Source of the DNA: Microbacterium yannicii | Lineage (GTDB): Bacteria; Actinomycetota; Actinomycetes; Actinomycetales; Microbacteriaceae | Length of the DNA: 64,000 nucleotides | Reading direction: 5' to 3' | Assembly: GCF_024055635.1 (NCBI RefSeq) | Contig: NZ_JAMXMB010000027.1 | Span: 1 to 64,000 of the forward strand | In this document: positions 18,323 to 34,113 of the stretch, piece by piece | Numbering within the stretch: position 1 is the stretch's first letter | Layout of the letters: every line of letters starts with the position of its first letter | Position numbers and translations under genes: made by a program | The notes under the pieces: generated by a model | Database searches by the model: none | Seen by the model: only the letters and a program-made list of their open reading frames with translations | Told to the model about the DNA's origin: nothing

Positions 18323-19303
18323 TTATGCGCGGAGGGTGTCGGCGTGGTTGCGGTACCAGGCGACGGTGCGGTCGAGTCCGTCTTGCAGGGTGATTTTGGA
18401 GGTCCAGCCGGCGTCGGTGAGTTTGGAGACGTCGAGTAGTTTCTGCGGGGTGCCGTCGGGTTTGGTGGTGTCCCAGTCGGTGTCACCGTGGAAGCCGACG
18501 ACGTCGGCGATGGTGTCGGCGATCTGCCGGATGGTGACGTCGGTGCCGGTGCCGACGTTGACCTGTTCCGGTCCGTCGTAGTGCTCGAGCAGGTGCAGGA
18601 CCGCGTCGGCCATGTCGTCGGAGTGTAGGAACTCACGCCGCGGTGTCCCGGTGCCCCAGTTCGTCACCGATCCCGCCCCGGTCTTCGCGGCCTCGTCGTA
18701 GCGGCGGATCAACGCGGGGAGGACGTGGGAGCCGGTCGGGGAGAAGTTGTCGTTCGGTCCGTACAGGTTGGTGGGCATGGCGGAGATCCACGGCAGCCCG
18801 TACTGGCGGCGGACGGCCTGGATGTTCAGGATCCCGGCGATCTTCGCGATCGCGTACGCGTCGTTCGTCGGCTCCAGGTGCCCGGTGAGGAGGGAGTCTT
18901 CCCGGATGGGCTGTTCGGCGTACTTCGGGTAGATGCACGACGACCCTAGGAACGCGACCCGCTCCACATTATTGGCGAGTGCCGCGTCGAGCACGTTCGA
19001 CTGGATTCGCAGGTTGTCGCTGAGGAAATCGACCGGGTAGGTGGAGTTGGCGAGGATGCCGCCGACCTTCGCCGCGGCGAGCACGAGGTAACGGGGTTTG
19101 ATCTCCCCCAGGTAGTCGAATACGGCGTCGCGGTTCTTCAGGTCCAGTTCCGCGGACGTCTTGCCGACGATGTTCGTGAACCCCGCCGCCTGGAGTCGGC
19201 GGACGATCGCGGAGCCCACCAGGCCGCGGTGTCCGGCGACGTAGAACGTCGCGTCCCGGTCCAACTCCGCCGGGGTGTAGTCGACGCCGTCGGTCGCGGT
19301 CAC
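18323..19303 (-). CDS. fcl: GDP-L-fucose synthase
   Basis: NADP-dependent 3,5-epimerase/4-reductase of 326 residues that converts GDP-4-keto-6-deoxymannose to GDP-L-fucose. The dinucleotide loop GHRGLVG (24-30), the Ser at 121-122 (GSSCIYP) and the catalytic Tyr150-x3-Lys154 (YAIAK) are in place. The GTG start overlaps the gmd stop by four bases (GTGA). This leaves a 17-residue N-terminal extension before the first beta strand; a shorter start has no better signal. With gmd it completes GDP-fucose synthesis from GDP-mannose. A broken Dabb gene follows four bases later. Confidence 0.95.
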   Translation of the reverse strand: MTATDGVDYTPAELDRDATFYVAGHRGLVGSAIVRRLQAAGFTNIVGKTSAELDLKNRDAVFDYLGEIKPRYLVLAAAKVGGILANSTYPVDFLSDNLRIQSNVLDAALANNVERVAFLGSSCIYPKYAEQPIREDSLLTGHLEPTNDAYAIAKIAGILNIQAVRRQYGLPWISAMPTNLYGPNDNFSPTGSHVLPALIRRYDEAAKTGAGSVTNWGTGTPRREFLHSDDMADAVLHLLEHYDGPEQVNVGTGTDVTIRQIADTIADVVGFHGDTDWDTTKPDGTPQKLLDVSKLTDAGWTSKITLQDGLDRTVAWYRNHADTLRA

Positions 19304-20346
19304 TTGATCACCAGGTCGGGGGCGGTCGTCCACGAGCTGAGGGTGACGGTGTCGATCCATTCCGGGCCTTCTTCCAACGCTTGCACGTCGGCGTCAACCA
19401 TCAGCCTGGCCAGTTCCTTCCCATGCACACCCGGCGTCCAGCCCAGCTTGTCGGCCGCCTTCGACGGGTCGCCGATGAGGGCGTCCACCTCGGTGGGCCG
19501 CAGGTAGCGTTCGTCGAAGCGGACGTACTCCTGCCAATCCAGCCCGACGTGACCGAACGAGGTCTCCAGGAAGTCGCGGATCGTGTATCCGACGCCGGTG
19601 GCGAGCACGAAGTCCTCGGGCTCGTCGACCTGCAGCATCCGCCACATCCCCTCGACATACTCTGCCGCGTACCCCCAGTCCCGGATCGAGTCCAGGTTCC
19701 CGAGGTACAGGTCCTTCTGCCGGCCAGCTTTGATGCGTGCGACTGCACGGGTGATCTTGCGGGTCACGAACGTCTCACCCCGCCGCGGCGACTCATGGTT
19801 GAACAGGATCCCGTTCACCGCGAACATGTCATACGCCTCACGGTAGTTCTTCGTGATCCAGAAGCTGTACAGCTTCGCCGCCGCATACGGCGACCGCGGA
19901 TAGAACGGGGTGGTCTCCGACTGCGGCGGCGGCGTCGCCCCATACAACTCCGACGTCGACGCCTGATAGAACCGTGTATCGATGCCCGACAGTCGCACCG
20001 CCTCCAGCAGCCGGATCGTGCCGGTTCCAGTGGTGTCGGCGGTGTGCTCCGGCTCATCGAACGACACCCGCACATGCGACTGCGCCGCCAGGTTGTACAC
20101 CTCGTCCGGATTGATCTCCGCCATCAGCGTCACCAGACGGGCGCCATCACTGAGATCCCCGTAATGCAGGAACAGCTTCGCGTGCGGGTCATGCGGATCC
20201 ACATACAAGTGATCAATCCGAGACGTATTGAACGTCGACGCCCGACGAATCAAACCATGAACCTCATACCCCTTACGGAGCAGCAACTCCGCCAGATACG
20301 AACCATCCTGACCAGTGATACCGGTGATGAGTGCCGTCTTGTTCAT
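19300..20346 (-). CDS. gmd: GDP-mannose 4,6-dehydratase
   Basis: Converts GDP-mannose to GDP-4-keto-6-deoxymannose, the first step to GDP-fucose. The 348-residue protein begins [17 protein letters not shown] with the NADP loop, and has the catalytic Thr131, Glu133 and Tyr154-x3-Lys158 (STSELYG, SPYAAAK), plus [11 protein letters not shown]. The ATG at 20346 is the family start; upstream reading is non-homologous. It is coupled to fcl by a GTGA overlap. A TAGGCT lies at 20400-20405 on this strand, about 50 bases upstream, and may be its -10. Confidence 0.96.
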   Translation of the reverse strand: MNKTALITGITGQDGSYLAELLLRKGYEVHGLIRRASTFNTSRIDHLYVDPHDPHAKLFLHYGDLSDGARLVTLMAEINPDEVYNLAAQSHVRVSFDEPEHTADTTGTGTIRLLEAVRLSGIDTRFYQASTSELYGATPPPQSETTPFYPRSPYAAAKLYSFWITKNYREAYDMFAVNGILFNHESPRRGETFVTRKITRAVARIKAGRQKDLYLGNLDSIRDWGYAAEYVEGMWRMLQVDEPEDFVLATGVGYTIRDFLETSFGHVGLDWQEYVRFDERYLRPTEVDALIGDPSKAADKLGWTPGVHGKELARLMVDADVQALEEGPEWIDTVTLSSWTTAPDLVIK

Positions 20347-20506
20347 TAGCGCTTTCAGTGTCGTTGATGCGTCACGTGGAAGCATCGAAGTCGAGATCAA
20401 GCCTACCGGTCCAACTCTGTCGAGCAGCAGGGCCCGGGGCGACTGGCCCAGCCTCATCCTTACCGACAACTTGCGTTGACGGTTCAAGGCAAAAGCCCGC
20501 GGATCC

Positions 20507-21256
20507 TTAGACGCCCGTGGGGTAGTCCGCGTTGTAACGGTCAAGCACTTTGCCGATCGGGGCATCCATCGCCAGCCGGTGCTTGTCGAGGTAGAGCCCT
20601 CGCGTGCAGAAGCGACGCAGGTCGCGTTCGCTGTGTGAGACAAAGAAGAGCGTGCGCCCATCGGCGAGCAGTTCGTCGATGCGCCGGTAGCACTTCTCTC
20701 GGAACGCCTTGTCACCCACGGCGAGCACCTCGTCGACCAGCAGGATCGGCTCTTCGAGTTGCGAGACGACGGCGAACGCAAGCCGCACCTTCATGCCGTT
20801 GCTGAGGTGCTTGTAGGGCGTGTCGATGAAGTCCTCGAGTTCAGCGAAGTCGATGATGCCGTCGAAGCGTCGCGAGACCTCGGCCTTCGACATCCCGTGC
20901 AGACCGGAGGTGAGCCGCACGTTCTCGCGTACGGTGAGATCCCCGACGAACCCGCCTGTGATCTCTATCAGCGGAGCCACGCCGCCGTTGACCGAGACCG
21001 TTCCTTCGTCGGCAAGGAGAACTCCGGCGACGAGCTTGAGGAGCGTCGACTTGCCCTGCCCGTTGCGCCCGACGACGCCGATCGATTCGCCCGGTTTCAC
21101 ATCGAAGCTGACGTCGCGCAGCGCCCAAAACTCCCCCGGCTTCGCGCGTCGAGACGAGTCGGAGAACAGGTCCTTTATATTGCGGCGGCCGCGCCGGTTG
21201 CGGCGGAAGCGGACGCCGAGATCCTGCACCTCGATCGCGAGATCGGATGCCGTCAT
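20507..21256 (-). CDS. wzt: Polysaccharide ABC exporter, ATPase (Wzt type)
   Basis: ATP-binding subunit of 249 residues for export of a polyprenyl-linked glycan. Walker [10 protein letters not shown] (63-71), signature LSNGMKVRL (from 151) and Walker [13 protein letters not shown] (from 171) are complete, and IEITGGF marks the Wzt/TagH subfamily. There is no C-terminal carbohydrate-binding domain, so chain-length recognition as in some O-antigen Wzt proteins is unlikely. Its ATG shares a base with the stop of the permease gene (TGATG), so the two are coupled. A second exporter pair lies at 40750-42340. Confidence 0.93.
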   Translation of the reverse strand: MTASDLAIEVQDLGVRFRRNRRGRRNIKDLFSDSSRRAKPGEFWALRDVSFDVKPGESIGVVGRNGQGKSTLLKLVAGVLLADEGTVSVNGGVAPLIEITGGFVGDLTVRENVRLTSGLHGMSKAEVSRRFDGIIDFAELEDFIDTPYKHLSNGMKVRLAFAVVSQLEEPILLVDEVLAVGDKAFREKCYRRIDELLADGRTLFFVSHSERDLRRFCTRGLYLDKHRLAMDAPIGKVLDRYNADYPTGV

Positions 21257-22062
21257 CACAGCTCCTTCAACATGGGACGTTCGAGCCGTCGGAAGACGGC
21301 GACGCCGAGGGCGAGGAAGAGGAAGGACATGACCGCGCCGATGCCGATGACCCACGGATCCCACTCCTCCGCGAAGAACCCGACCCGATAGAGGGCGAAG
21401 ATCCCGGAGAGGGGATTGAATGCGGCGAGCGTCTCGAACACGCCTGGCAGGTCCTCCACGCCGTAGATCACCGGTGAGGCATAGAACAGCGCACGCAGGA
21501 TGAGCTTCGTCGTCCGTTCCAGATCGGCCCAGAGCACACAGAGGGGGGCGACGAGAAGCCCCAGTCCCACCAGGAGAACAGCCTGCAGGCAGACCGCGAC
21601 AGGGATCCACAGCAGACCCCAGTTGAGCTGAGCCGGGGCCTTGGTGAGCTCGGAGACGATCACGAACATTGCTAGCACCGGCAACGAGCACAGGAACTCG
21701 ATGCCCTTGCTGAGCACGATGCGGTTGACCCAGATGGAGCGAGGTATTGCGGTCGATCGGACGAGGCGTGCGTCCTTGTTGAACGCGCGTGTGAAGTCCG
21801 AGACCGACGAGTTGAACCACACCCACGGCAGCAGCGCTGTGATGAGGAACACGATGTAGGGCTCGTGGCCCACCGTGCGTTGGAACACCTGCGTGAACAC
21901 GAACCAGTAGATAGCGCTCATGACGAGCGGGTCGAGGACCGACCACAGATAGCCGAGCGCGCTCGTGGAGTAGCGCACCTTGAGGTCGCGCGCTGACAGC
22001 AGCCACAACGAGTGGAGGTAGCGCCGGGCGGATCCGGGAGCGCCGACGGCGGCTGTTGTCAC
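21256..22062 (-). CDS. wzm: Polysaccharide ABC exporter, permease (Wzm type)
   Basis: ABC-2-type membrane subunit, 268 residues with six hydrophobic segments and the amphipathic N-terminal SLWLLSARDLKVRYSTS typical of TagG/Wzm proteins. It partners the ATPase encoded immediately after. The GTG at 22062 is preferred because TAGACT lies seven bases upstream (leaderless); a longer frame begins at 22149 but adds a non-homologous tail. Nearby rhamnose, fucose and galactofuranose genes suggest the cargo is a heteroglycan. Confidence 0.9.
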   Translation of the reverse strand: MTTAAVGAPGSARRYLHSLWLLSARDLKVRYSTSALGYLWSVLDPLVMSAIYWFVFTQVFQRTVGHEPYIVFLITALLPWVWFNSSVSDFTRAFNKDARLVRSTAIPRSIWVNRIVLSKGIEFLCSLPVLAMFVIVSELTKAPAQLNWGLLWIPVAVCLQAVLLVGLGLLVAPLCVLWADLERTTKLILRALFYASPVIYGVEDLPGVFETLAAFNPLSGIFALYRVGFFAEEWDPWVIGIGAVMSFLFLALGVAVFRRLERPMLKEL

Positions 22063-22069
22063 GGAGATG

Positions 22070-22075
22070 AGTCTA
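22070..22075 (-). promoter_or_regulatory. Minus-10 box of wzm
   Basis: TAGACT on the minus strand, seven bases before the GTG at 22062. It supports that start over the one at 22149. Confidence 0.45.
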
Positions 22076-22308
22076 GTTCGCAGGGACGAGCGATCCGTCC
22101 GCAAGCCCTGGGGCGAAACACGATCCTCCCGCGGACGCAGCTTCGCCACCCGCGAGGCCCCTGGAGCACGGCCGGGGGATGAGGTGACTCGGGAGTGCGC
22201 ACCGCTGACGACCAGGCGATCGCGTCGGGGCGCTCCGTCCGTGGATCTCGCGCGGACGCGTCTCGTCCGGATCGAAACCGTGTAGGACGGCGAGGTGGAC
22301 GCCTAGGA

Positions 22309-28930
<6,622 letters not shown>

Positions 28931-29009
28931 AATCGTCGATTCTTCCATGGCACGTGGTGGTGCGCCGGCGCGGGTGTCCTCCCTCGAACGGGCGCACAGG
29001 CTCGCCGAC

Positions 29010-29015
29010 TAGGAT
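29010..29015 (+). promoter_or_regulatory. Minus-10 box upstream of a GT2 gene
   Basis: TAGGAT on the plus strand predicts a transcript start near 29022. The next convincing start codon, a TTG at 29149, leaves a leader of about 127 bases. A GTG sits exactly at 29022 but opens a frame with no recognisable protein. Confidence 0.35.
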
Positions 29016-29148
29016 CGTGGAGTGCGAGACGGCAGCGACTCGCGCCCGCGGCATCGTCATACACGGTCCTGCACCTCGCCCGAGGGACGCTCGTTTGGCC
29101 CCGCGGTGCGCGACCCACCGACTTCCCACCAGAAGCCCCGAGAGAACA

Positions 29149-29958
29149 TTGAGCAGAAGCAAGCCAAGTGTCCTGGTCGTCCTCCCCACTCTGGGCGACC
29201 GACTGGAATTCCTCGCCCAGACCCTCGCCTCCGTCCAAGCGCAGCGCTCAACGGTCGACCTGACGCTCGTCGTCGTGTCGCCACCCAGGGCGACACAGGC
29301 TCGCGAGCTAGCGAGCTCATACGGCGCCGTGCTCGTCGACGACCCTAAGCAGGGCATCTCGGCCGCCATCAATTGCGGGTTGCGCGCGCGCACCGATGAG
29401 CGTTACTACGCCTGGATCGGCGACGACGACCTCTTCCTGGACGGCGGCCTCGAACTCCTCCGCGATCTGCTGGAATCAGACGAGCGGGCCGTGGTCGCGT
29501 ATGGCGGATGCGATTACATCGATTCCGCGGGCCGCACGGTGTGGACCAGCGCGGTGGGAAAGCTCGCCCGCTTCCTGCTCCCCTGGGGGCCCGACCTCAT
29601 CCCGAACCCGTCTGCGATGATCCGATTCGACGCCCTAGAGGCGATCGGCGGCTTCGACGAATCGCTGCGCTTCGCCATGGACTTGGACGCTTTCCTGTCC
29701 CTGCGCAAGCACGGCCGCTTTGTCGCCACTCGAGTGCCCGTCTCGGCGTTTCGCTGGCATCCGGAGTCGCTGACGGTCTCCGACCGGTCCGGCTCGAGCA
29801 GCGAGTCCGAGGCGGTCAAACGACGCCACCTGCCTCGGTGGGTGCGTCCTCTGAGTCCGCTATGGGACGTGCCGGTGAGATTTGCGTCGCGTCGCGCTGC
29901 AAACAACGTGACGGCGACGGCCAAGGCTCTGGCGCATAAGAACCCCCCGGAGGCGTGA
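29149..29958 (+). CDS. GT2 glycosyltransferase
   Basis: Soluble family 2 glycosyltransferase of 269 residues. VLVVLPTLGDRLEFL begins the fold and IGDDDLFLDGG (90-100) holds the metal-binding acidic motif. MDLDAFLSL later resembles the acceptor-side loop. The TTG start at 29149 has GAGAG just upstream and begins right at the domain; a longer frame from 28954 adds residues with no fold and runs through the promoter. It is divergent from rmlA and probably uses one of the nucleotide sugars made here. The linkage is not readable. Confidence 0.78.
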   Translation: MSRSKPSVLVVLPTLGDRLEFLAQTLASVQAQRSTVDLTLVVVSPPRATQARELASSYGAVLVDDPKQGISAAINCGLRARTDERYYAWIGDDDLFLDGGLELLRDLLESDERAVVAYGGCDYIDSAGRTVWTSAVGKLARFLLPWGPDLIPNPSAMIRFDALEAIGGFDESLRFAMDLDAFLSLRKHGRFVATRVPVSAFRWHPESLTVSDRSGSSSESEAVKRRHLPRWVRPLSPLWDVPVRFASRRAANNVTATAKALAHKNPPEA

Positions 29959-30056
29959 CAGAAGCAGTGAGTTACGCTGGAGCGTTGCGTTCCGGCGGAC
30001 GTTAGCTTTACCTGCCTCGAAACCAAGTCGAGCTCTGTCTCACGGAAGGTCTCAGT

Positions 30057-32003
30057 GTGCTCTGGCTGTCTTTGACTGCGGTGGCTGTCGTCACCGTGTT
30101 GCTCCTGCTCCTCATCGGCGTCCCGCTGGCGCGTCTCATCGGCCTGCGGGGCTTCACGTCGATCGCAGTCGGCCCCGCCTTCACCCTCACGATCATCTGC
30201 GGGGCGTCTCTCGTGCTCGCCTGGCTCGGCATCGCGTGGACGCCCCTCGGAGTCGTGGTCATAGCCTGCGTCGTCGGACTCGTCTTGGCCGGGGCCAGAT
30301 CCCTGACCCGTCGATGGCGACCGGTGGTGGCGCCGAGTCCTGCCCGCCGATTCGACGCATGGCTGCTCACGGGCATCTTCGTCGCGGCCGCCCTGATCAC
30401 CTGGCGCGTTGTCGCGGTGATCCAGGTGCCCGACAACATTTCGCAGACCTTCGATAATGTCTTCCATCTCAACGCGGTCCGCTGGGTCCTCGACACCGGC
30501 TCGGCCTCGGCACTCGAGATCGGCTACATGACTAATCCCGACGGACCGCCGGCCTTCTACCCGTCCGGATGGCACGGCCTCGTGGCGCTTGCCGCCCAGC
30601 TCACGGGCGCAGCGGTGCCCGTCGCGATCAACGGCGTCGTCCTGGCCATCTCCGCGTTCGTCTGGCCCGTCGGCATCCTGCTGCTCTGCCGCACGTTATT
30701 CGGCCGGTCCCCCGCGCTCTCGCTTGCCGCCGGCGTGGCGGCCGCCTCGGTTCCCCTGCCACTGCTGCTCATGGACTACGGCGTCCTCTATCCGTTCCAA
30801 CTCGGAGTCGCGCTGCTGCCGGTCGCCCTGAGTATCACCGCTCGCCTGCTCCGGCTGCCCTCGGGGCCTGATCCCCTCGGTGCACTGTGGTGGAGTGTGG
30901 CGCTCGTCGGCGTGCTGCCGGGGATCGCGCTCGTGCACCCGGGTGCGCTCATGGCTTGGCTCGCGCTGTCGGCGCCGATGGCACTCGTGTTTGTCGTGAC
31001 TCGGTGGCACAACGTCCCGTCACGTCGCGCGCGCACCACCCTGGTCGCGGCGACCGCGCTGTATCTGCTGATCGCCGCCGCGATGGTGTACGCGCTGCGC
31101 CCGCCCTCTGGCGCGCGCGGCTGGCAGCCCGAGGTGAGCGTAAACGACGCGATCGTGAAGATCCTGACTGCTGCGCCGTGGTATCCCCACGCGCCGATCG
31201 TCGTCGCGACCGCGGTCGTAGCCGGCATCGTCTGGGCGATTGTCGCACGAACGCGCGCCTCCGTCACGGCGCTCGGGATGTACGCGGTCGCAGGAATCCT
31301 GTTCGTCGTGGTCGCCGCGATCCCGTTCCCCGTCCGGGACCTGTTCACGGCGCCCTGGTACAACAACATCCCCCGCATCGCCGCCCTTCTGCTGGTAACG
31401 ATGGTGCCGCTAGCGGCGTACGGCGCCACGGTGTCGTGGTACGCCTTCGCGCGCGCTCTGCGACGTCGCGGGGGCTCCTCCGCAGCCGTCCGCCTCGCCG
31501 GGATCGCCGCCGTGGTCGTGCTGGGGCTCCTCGCGCAGGCAGGACCGCTCTCGGCGATGCCCGAAGCTCAGCGCGTCGCCTCCGCATCCTTCGCCCTCAC
31601 GGACGACTCGCCGCTGCTCAACAGCGACGAGGCCGGCCTCATCGCCCGGCTCGACGAGCATGTCCCCGCCGATGCCGTGATCGCCGGTAGCCCGTGGACG
31701 GGTACCTCCGTCGCGTACGCGCTCACCGGCCGCCACGTGCTCATGCCGCACATCCAGATGGAGATCTCGGACGCACTGGAGGCCGTGAACGACGATCTCA
31801 ACGATGCGACTCCCGGATCGCCGGTGTGCGACGCAATCGCGGAGCTCAACGTGGGCTTCGTGCTCGATTTCGGATCGCGAGAGGTCCACGGCGCGAACCA
31901 CGTGTTCCCCGGCCTCACCGATCTCGAGGACTCCGGAGCCGTCCGCCTCGTGGATCACGAGGGCGATGCACGATTGTACGAAGTGATCGGGTGCGCGCTG
32001 TGA
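30057..32003 (+). CDS. Polytopic membrane protein, DUF6541/GT-C-like
   Basis: Integral membrane protein of 648 residues with about twelve to fourteen hydrophobic segments and a C-terminal extracytoplasmic part of about 120 residues. The first large loop contains VPDNISQTFDNVFHLNAVRW, where acidic residues in the first external loop are the hallmark of GT-C glycosyltransferases. Best seen as DUF6541-like. GTG start with a clear GGAAGG ribosome site seven bases upstream. A polyprenyl-phosphate sugar synthase-like gene and a DUF2304 gene follow, so it may use a polyprenyl-phosphate sugar outside the membrane. Activity is inferred, not shown. Confidence 0.75.
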   Translation: MLWLSLTAVAVVTVLLLLLIGVPLARLIGLRGFTSIAVGPAFTLTIICGASLVLAWLGIAWTPLGVVVIACVVGLVLAGARSLTRRWRPVVAPSPARRFDAWLLTGIFVAAALITWRVVAVIQVPDNISQTFDNVFHLNAVRWVLDTGSASALEIGYMTNPDGPPAFYPSGWHGLVALAAQLTGAAVPVAINGVVLAISAFVWPVGILLLCRTLFGRSPALSLAAGVAAASVPLPLLLMDYGVLYPFQLGVALLPVALSITARLLRLPSGPDPLGALWWSVALVGVLPGIALVHPGALMAWLALSAPMALVFVVTRWHNVPSRRARTTLVAATALYLLIAAAMVYALRPPSGARGWQPEVSVNDAIVKILTAAPWYPHAPIVVATAVVAGIVWAIVARTRASVTALGMYAVAGILFVVVAAIPFPVRDLFTAPWYNNIPRIAALLLVTMVPLAAYGATVSWYAFARALRRRGGSSAAVRLAGIAAVVVLGLLAQAGPLSAMPEAQRVASASFALTDDSPLLNSDEAGLIARLDEHVPADAVIAGSPWTGTSVAYALTGRHVLMPHIQMEISDALEAVNDDLNDATPGSPVCDAIAELNVGFVLDFGSREVHGANHVFPGLTDLEDSGAVRLVDHEGDARLYEVIGCAL

Positions 32004-32045
32004 TGCGGCGCGAGGACGATCACCTCCCTCTAGGGTGTGTGGAGA

Positions 32046-32792
32046 ATGACTGACTCGATCGAACCGACCCTCGTGATCGTTCCGGCATGGAACGAGGAGA
32101 AGAACGTCGGACACACCGTGGGCGAGATCCTCGCCGCTCGCCCGGGATATGACGTCGTCGTCATAGACGACGGATCGTCCGACCGCACGGCGGCCGTCGC
32201 GCGCGAAGCGGGAGCCACCGTGATCCAGCTGCCGTTCAACCTGGGCGTCGGCGGCGCGATGCGGACCGGCTTCACCTATGCGCAGCGCCACGCCTACCGT
32301 CGGGCGATCCAGGTGGACGCCGATGGGCAGCACAACCCCGCGGACATCGATGCCGTGCTAGGCGGTCTCACGCGCGCGGACATCTCGATCGGCGCGCGCT
32401 TCGCCGACGTCGGGGACTACGACGTGCGAGGTCCGAGGCGGTGGGCGATGATCGTCCTCGCCAAGACGCTCTCGCGCGTCGCCAAGACCCGCCTGACGGA
32501 TGCCACGAGCGGCTTTCGCGCTGCTGGACCCCGTGCGATCGCGCAGTATGTGCAGTACTACCCGGCCGAGTACTTCGGCGACACCCTGGATTCCCTCGTG
32601 GCCGCCTGCCATTCGGGCCTGACAGTGACCCAGGTGCCGGTGGCGATGCGCGCCCGCATGCACGGCACGTCGACACAGGGGACCTGGGGGGCGATGGTTT
32701 ACCTGCTGCGAGCGGTGTTCGCGCTGGGACTCGCTGTGATCCGGCCGCGTCGCGGTGCCCGCCCAGAACTGCCGGAGGAGCAGCAATCATGA
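32046..32792 (+). CDS. GT2 polyprenyl-phosphate sugar synthase-like
   Basis: GT2 enzyme of 248 residues of the DPM1/GtrB kind. VIVPAWNEEKNV opens the fold, VVIDDGSSD (38-46) binds the nucleotide, and QVDADGQHNP (89-98) carries the catalytic Asp motif. One weak hydrophobic segment near the C-terminus could anchor it. Such enzymes load a sugar onto polyprenyl phosphate for use by a GT-C enzyme outside the membrane. TAGGGT ends nine bases before the ATG at 32046, so the leader is very short. Overlaps the DUF2304 gene by four bases. Confidence 0.82.
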   Translation: MTDSIEPTLVIVPAWNEEKNVGHTVGEILAARPGYDVVVIDDGSSDRTAAVAREAGATVIQLPFNLGVGGAMRTGFTYAQRHAYRRAIQVDADGQHNPADIDAVLGGLTRADISIGARFADVGDYDVRGPRRWAMIVLAKTLSRVAKTRLTDATSGFRAAGPRAIAQYVQYYPAEYFGDTLDSLVAACHSGLTVTQVPVAMRARMHGTSTQGTWGAMVYLLRAVFALGLAVIRPRRGARPELPEEQQS

Positions 32793-33181
32793 TCGTCATC
32801 CTGGGGGTCGGTCTGGCCCTGCTCATCTTGGCGATCGTGATCTGGATGCTGCTGACCCGCTCGTTGCAGGAGAAGTACGCGGTGATGTGGCTGATCATCG
32901 CGGTCGCCGTCCTACTCCTGGGGCTCTTCCCGCAGCTTCTGACCGCTTTGACGGACGTCCTCGGCGTTCAACTTCCGTCGAACCTGCTCTTCGCTCTCGC
33001 GATCGTGCTCCTCCTCGGCGTTGCCCTGCACCTGTCATGGGAGCTGTCGCAGGCGGAGAACGAGATCCGCCGGCTCGCCGAGGAAGCGGCGTTGGCAGGC
33101 ACGGCGATCGAACGGCTTGAGCGCCGTGTCGCCGCCCTCGAAGCCGAGAACGCGCAGCGCCGGGCGCTCGAGGACGACTAA
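32789..33181 (+). CDS. DUF2304 small membrane protein
   Basis: Protein of 130 residues with three hydrophobic segments (about 2-20, 33-51, 66-86), then a charged coiled-coil tail rich in Glu, Arg and Ala. This fits DUF2304, commonly coded next to GT2 polyprenyl-sugar synthases in cell-wall polysaccharide loci. The ATG overlaps the preceding stop (ATGA), so it is translationally coupled and may form a complex with that enzyme. A role in anchoring it or moving its product across the membrane is inference. Confidence 0.82.
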   Translation: MIVILGVGLALLILAIVIWMLLTRSLQEKYAVMWLIIAVAVLLLGLFPQLLTALTDVLGVQLPSNLLFALAIVLLLGVALHLSWELSQAENEIRRLAEEAALAGTAIERLERRVAALEAENAQRRALEDD

Positions 33182-33183
33182 CC

Positions 33184-34113
33184 GTGCTCGGCACCGTCTG
33201 GGTCGTCGTCACATCGTTCCGCCCGGACGACCTCGACGGCGTGGTGCGGGCCCTCGCAAGTCAGGTCGACGGGATCGTCGTCGTGGACGACGGGAGCGGC
33301 CCCACGGCCGCAGCACCTCTCGACCGAGCCCGCGAGCTCGGAGCGCACGTGATCGCTTTGCCCGATAATGTCGGCATAGCGGCGGCTCTCAACGCCGGAA
33401 TCCGCCACGCGCTTGATTCGGGCGCCGACGCCGCGGCGACCTTCGATCAGGATTCCCATGTCGGCCCCGACTTCGTCGCCCGGCTCGTCGAACTCCACGA
33501 CGACCTGCATTCTGACGGGATCACCCCTGGTCCGATCGTCCCGCAGTTCTTCGCGGACGTGAGCCAAGCGGCGCGCGCAGACTCCCAGGGACGGCTGCTC
33601 GCGGAGAACTCGATCCAATCGGGGATGCTCATCTCCCGGGCGCTCATCGAGCGGGTTGGCATGTTTCGCGAGGACTTCTTCATCGACCTGGTCGACACCG
33701 AGTACGAGCTGCGGTGCATCGATTCGGGCGTACCTGTGCGGGCTGTCTCGGGTCTCCGACTGGGGCACCGGCTAGGTGCCCGATATCGTCGCCGCGGACG
33801 GCTCCCCCTGCCGATCCCCCGGATCGTCACGTTGAGCTCACCCTTTCGCTATTACTACCGCATGCGAAATCGCATCCTGTTGGAGCGGGGCTATCGGCGG
33901 CGATTCCCGCTGCGCCTGCTCCGTGATGGACTCACCGATCGTCTCCACTTCATGATTGTGATCTCCCTCGCCCGCCCGCGACGCGACATGTGGGCGATCG
34001 TGCGTGCCGGCGCGCGCGCCGGTCGGCGTAGTGTCGGCGGCCGTGCACCGGACGAGATCCTACGCCGCGCGCAGCGCGTGCAGTGGGCCGCGGATCGCCT
34101 GGCCGACGACTGA
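33184..34113 (+). CDS. GT2 rhamnosyltransferase-like
   Basis: GT2 enzyme of 309 residues. VVTSFRPDDL and VVVDDGSG open the domain, and ATFDQDSHVGPDF holds the DQDS motif (88-91) seen in RfbF/WbbL-type rhamnosyltransferases. RYYYRMRNRILLERGY near residue 220 is the membrane-associated helix of that group. With dTDP-rhamnose made close by, rhamnosyl transfer is likely. GTG start three bases after the DUF2304 gene. Its stop codon directly abuts the stop of the convergent flippase gene, leaving no intergenic base. Confidence 0.85.
   Translation: MLGTVWVVVTSFRPDDLDGVVRALASQVDGIVVVDDGSGPTAAAPLDRARELGAHVIALPDNVGIAAALNAGIRHALDSGADAAATFDQDSHVGPDFVARLVELHDDLHSDGITPGPIVPQFFADVSQAARADSQGRLLAENSIQSGMLISRALIERVGMFREDFFIDLVDTEYELRCIDSGVPVRAVSGLRLGHRLGARYRRRGRLPLPIPRIVTLSSPFRYYYRMRNRILLERGYRRRFPLRLLRDGLTDRLHFMIVISLARPRRDMWAIVRAGARAGRRSVGGRAPDEILRRAQRVQWAADRLADD

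Noticed and set aside
18034..18393. Plus-strand open frame of 119 codons
   Set aside because: It is the antisense of the broken Dabb gene, whose family motifs are clear on the minus strand.
22063..22149. Longer N-terminus for wzm starting at 22149
   Set aside because: The extra 29 residues look unlike a permease N-terminus, and a TAGACT box seven bases before the GTG at 22062 explains the shorter start better.
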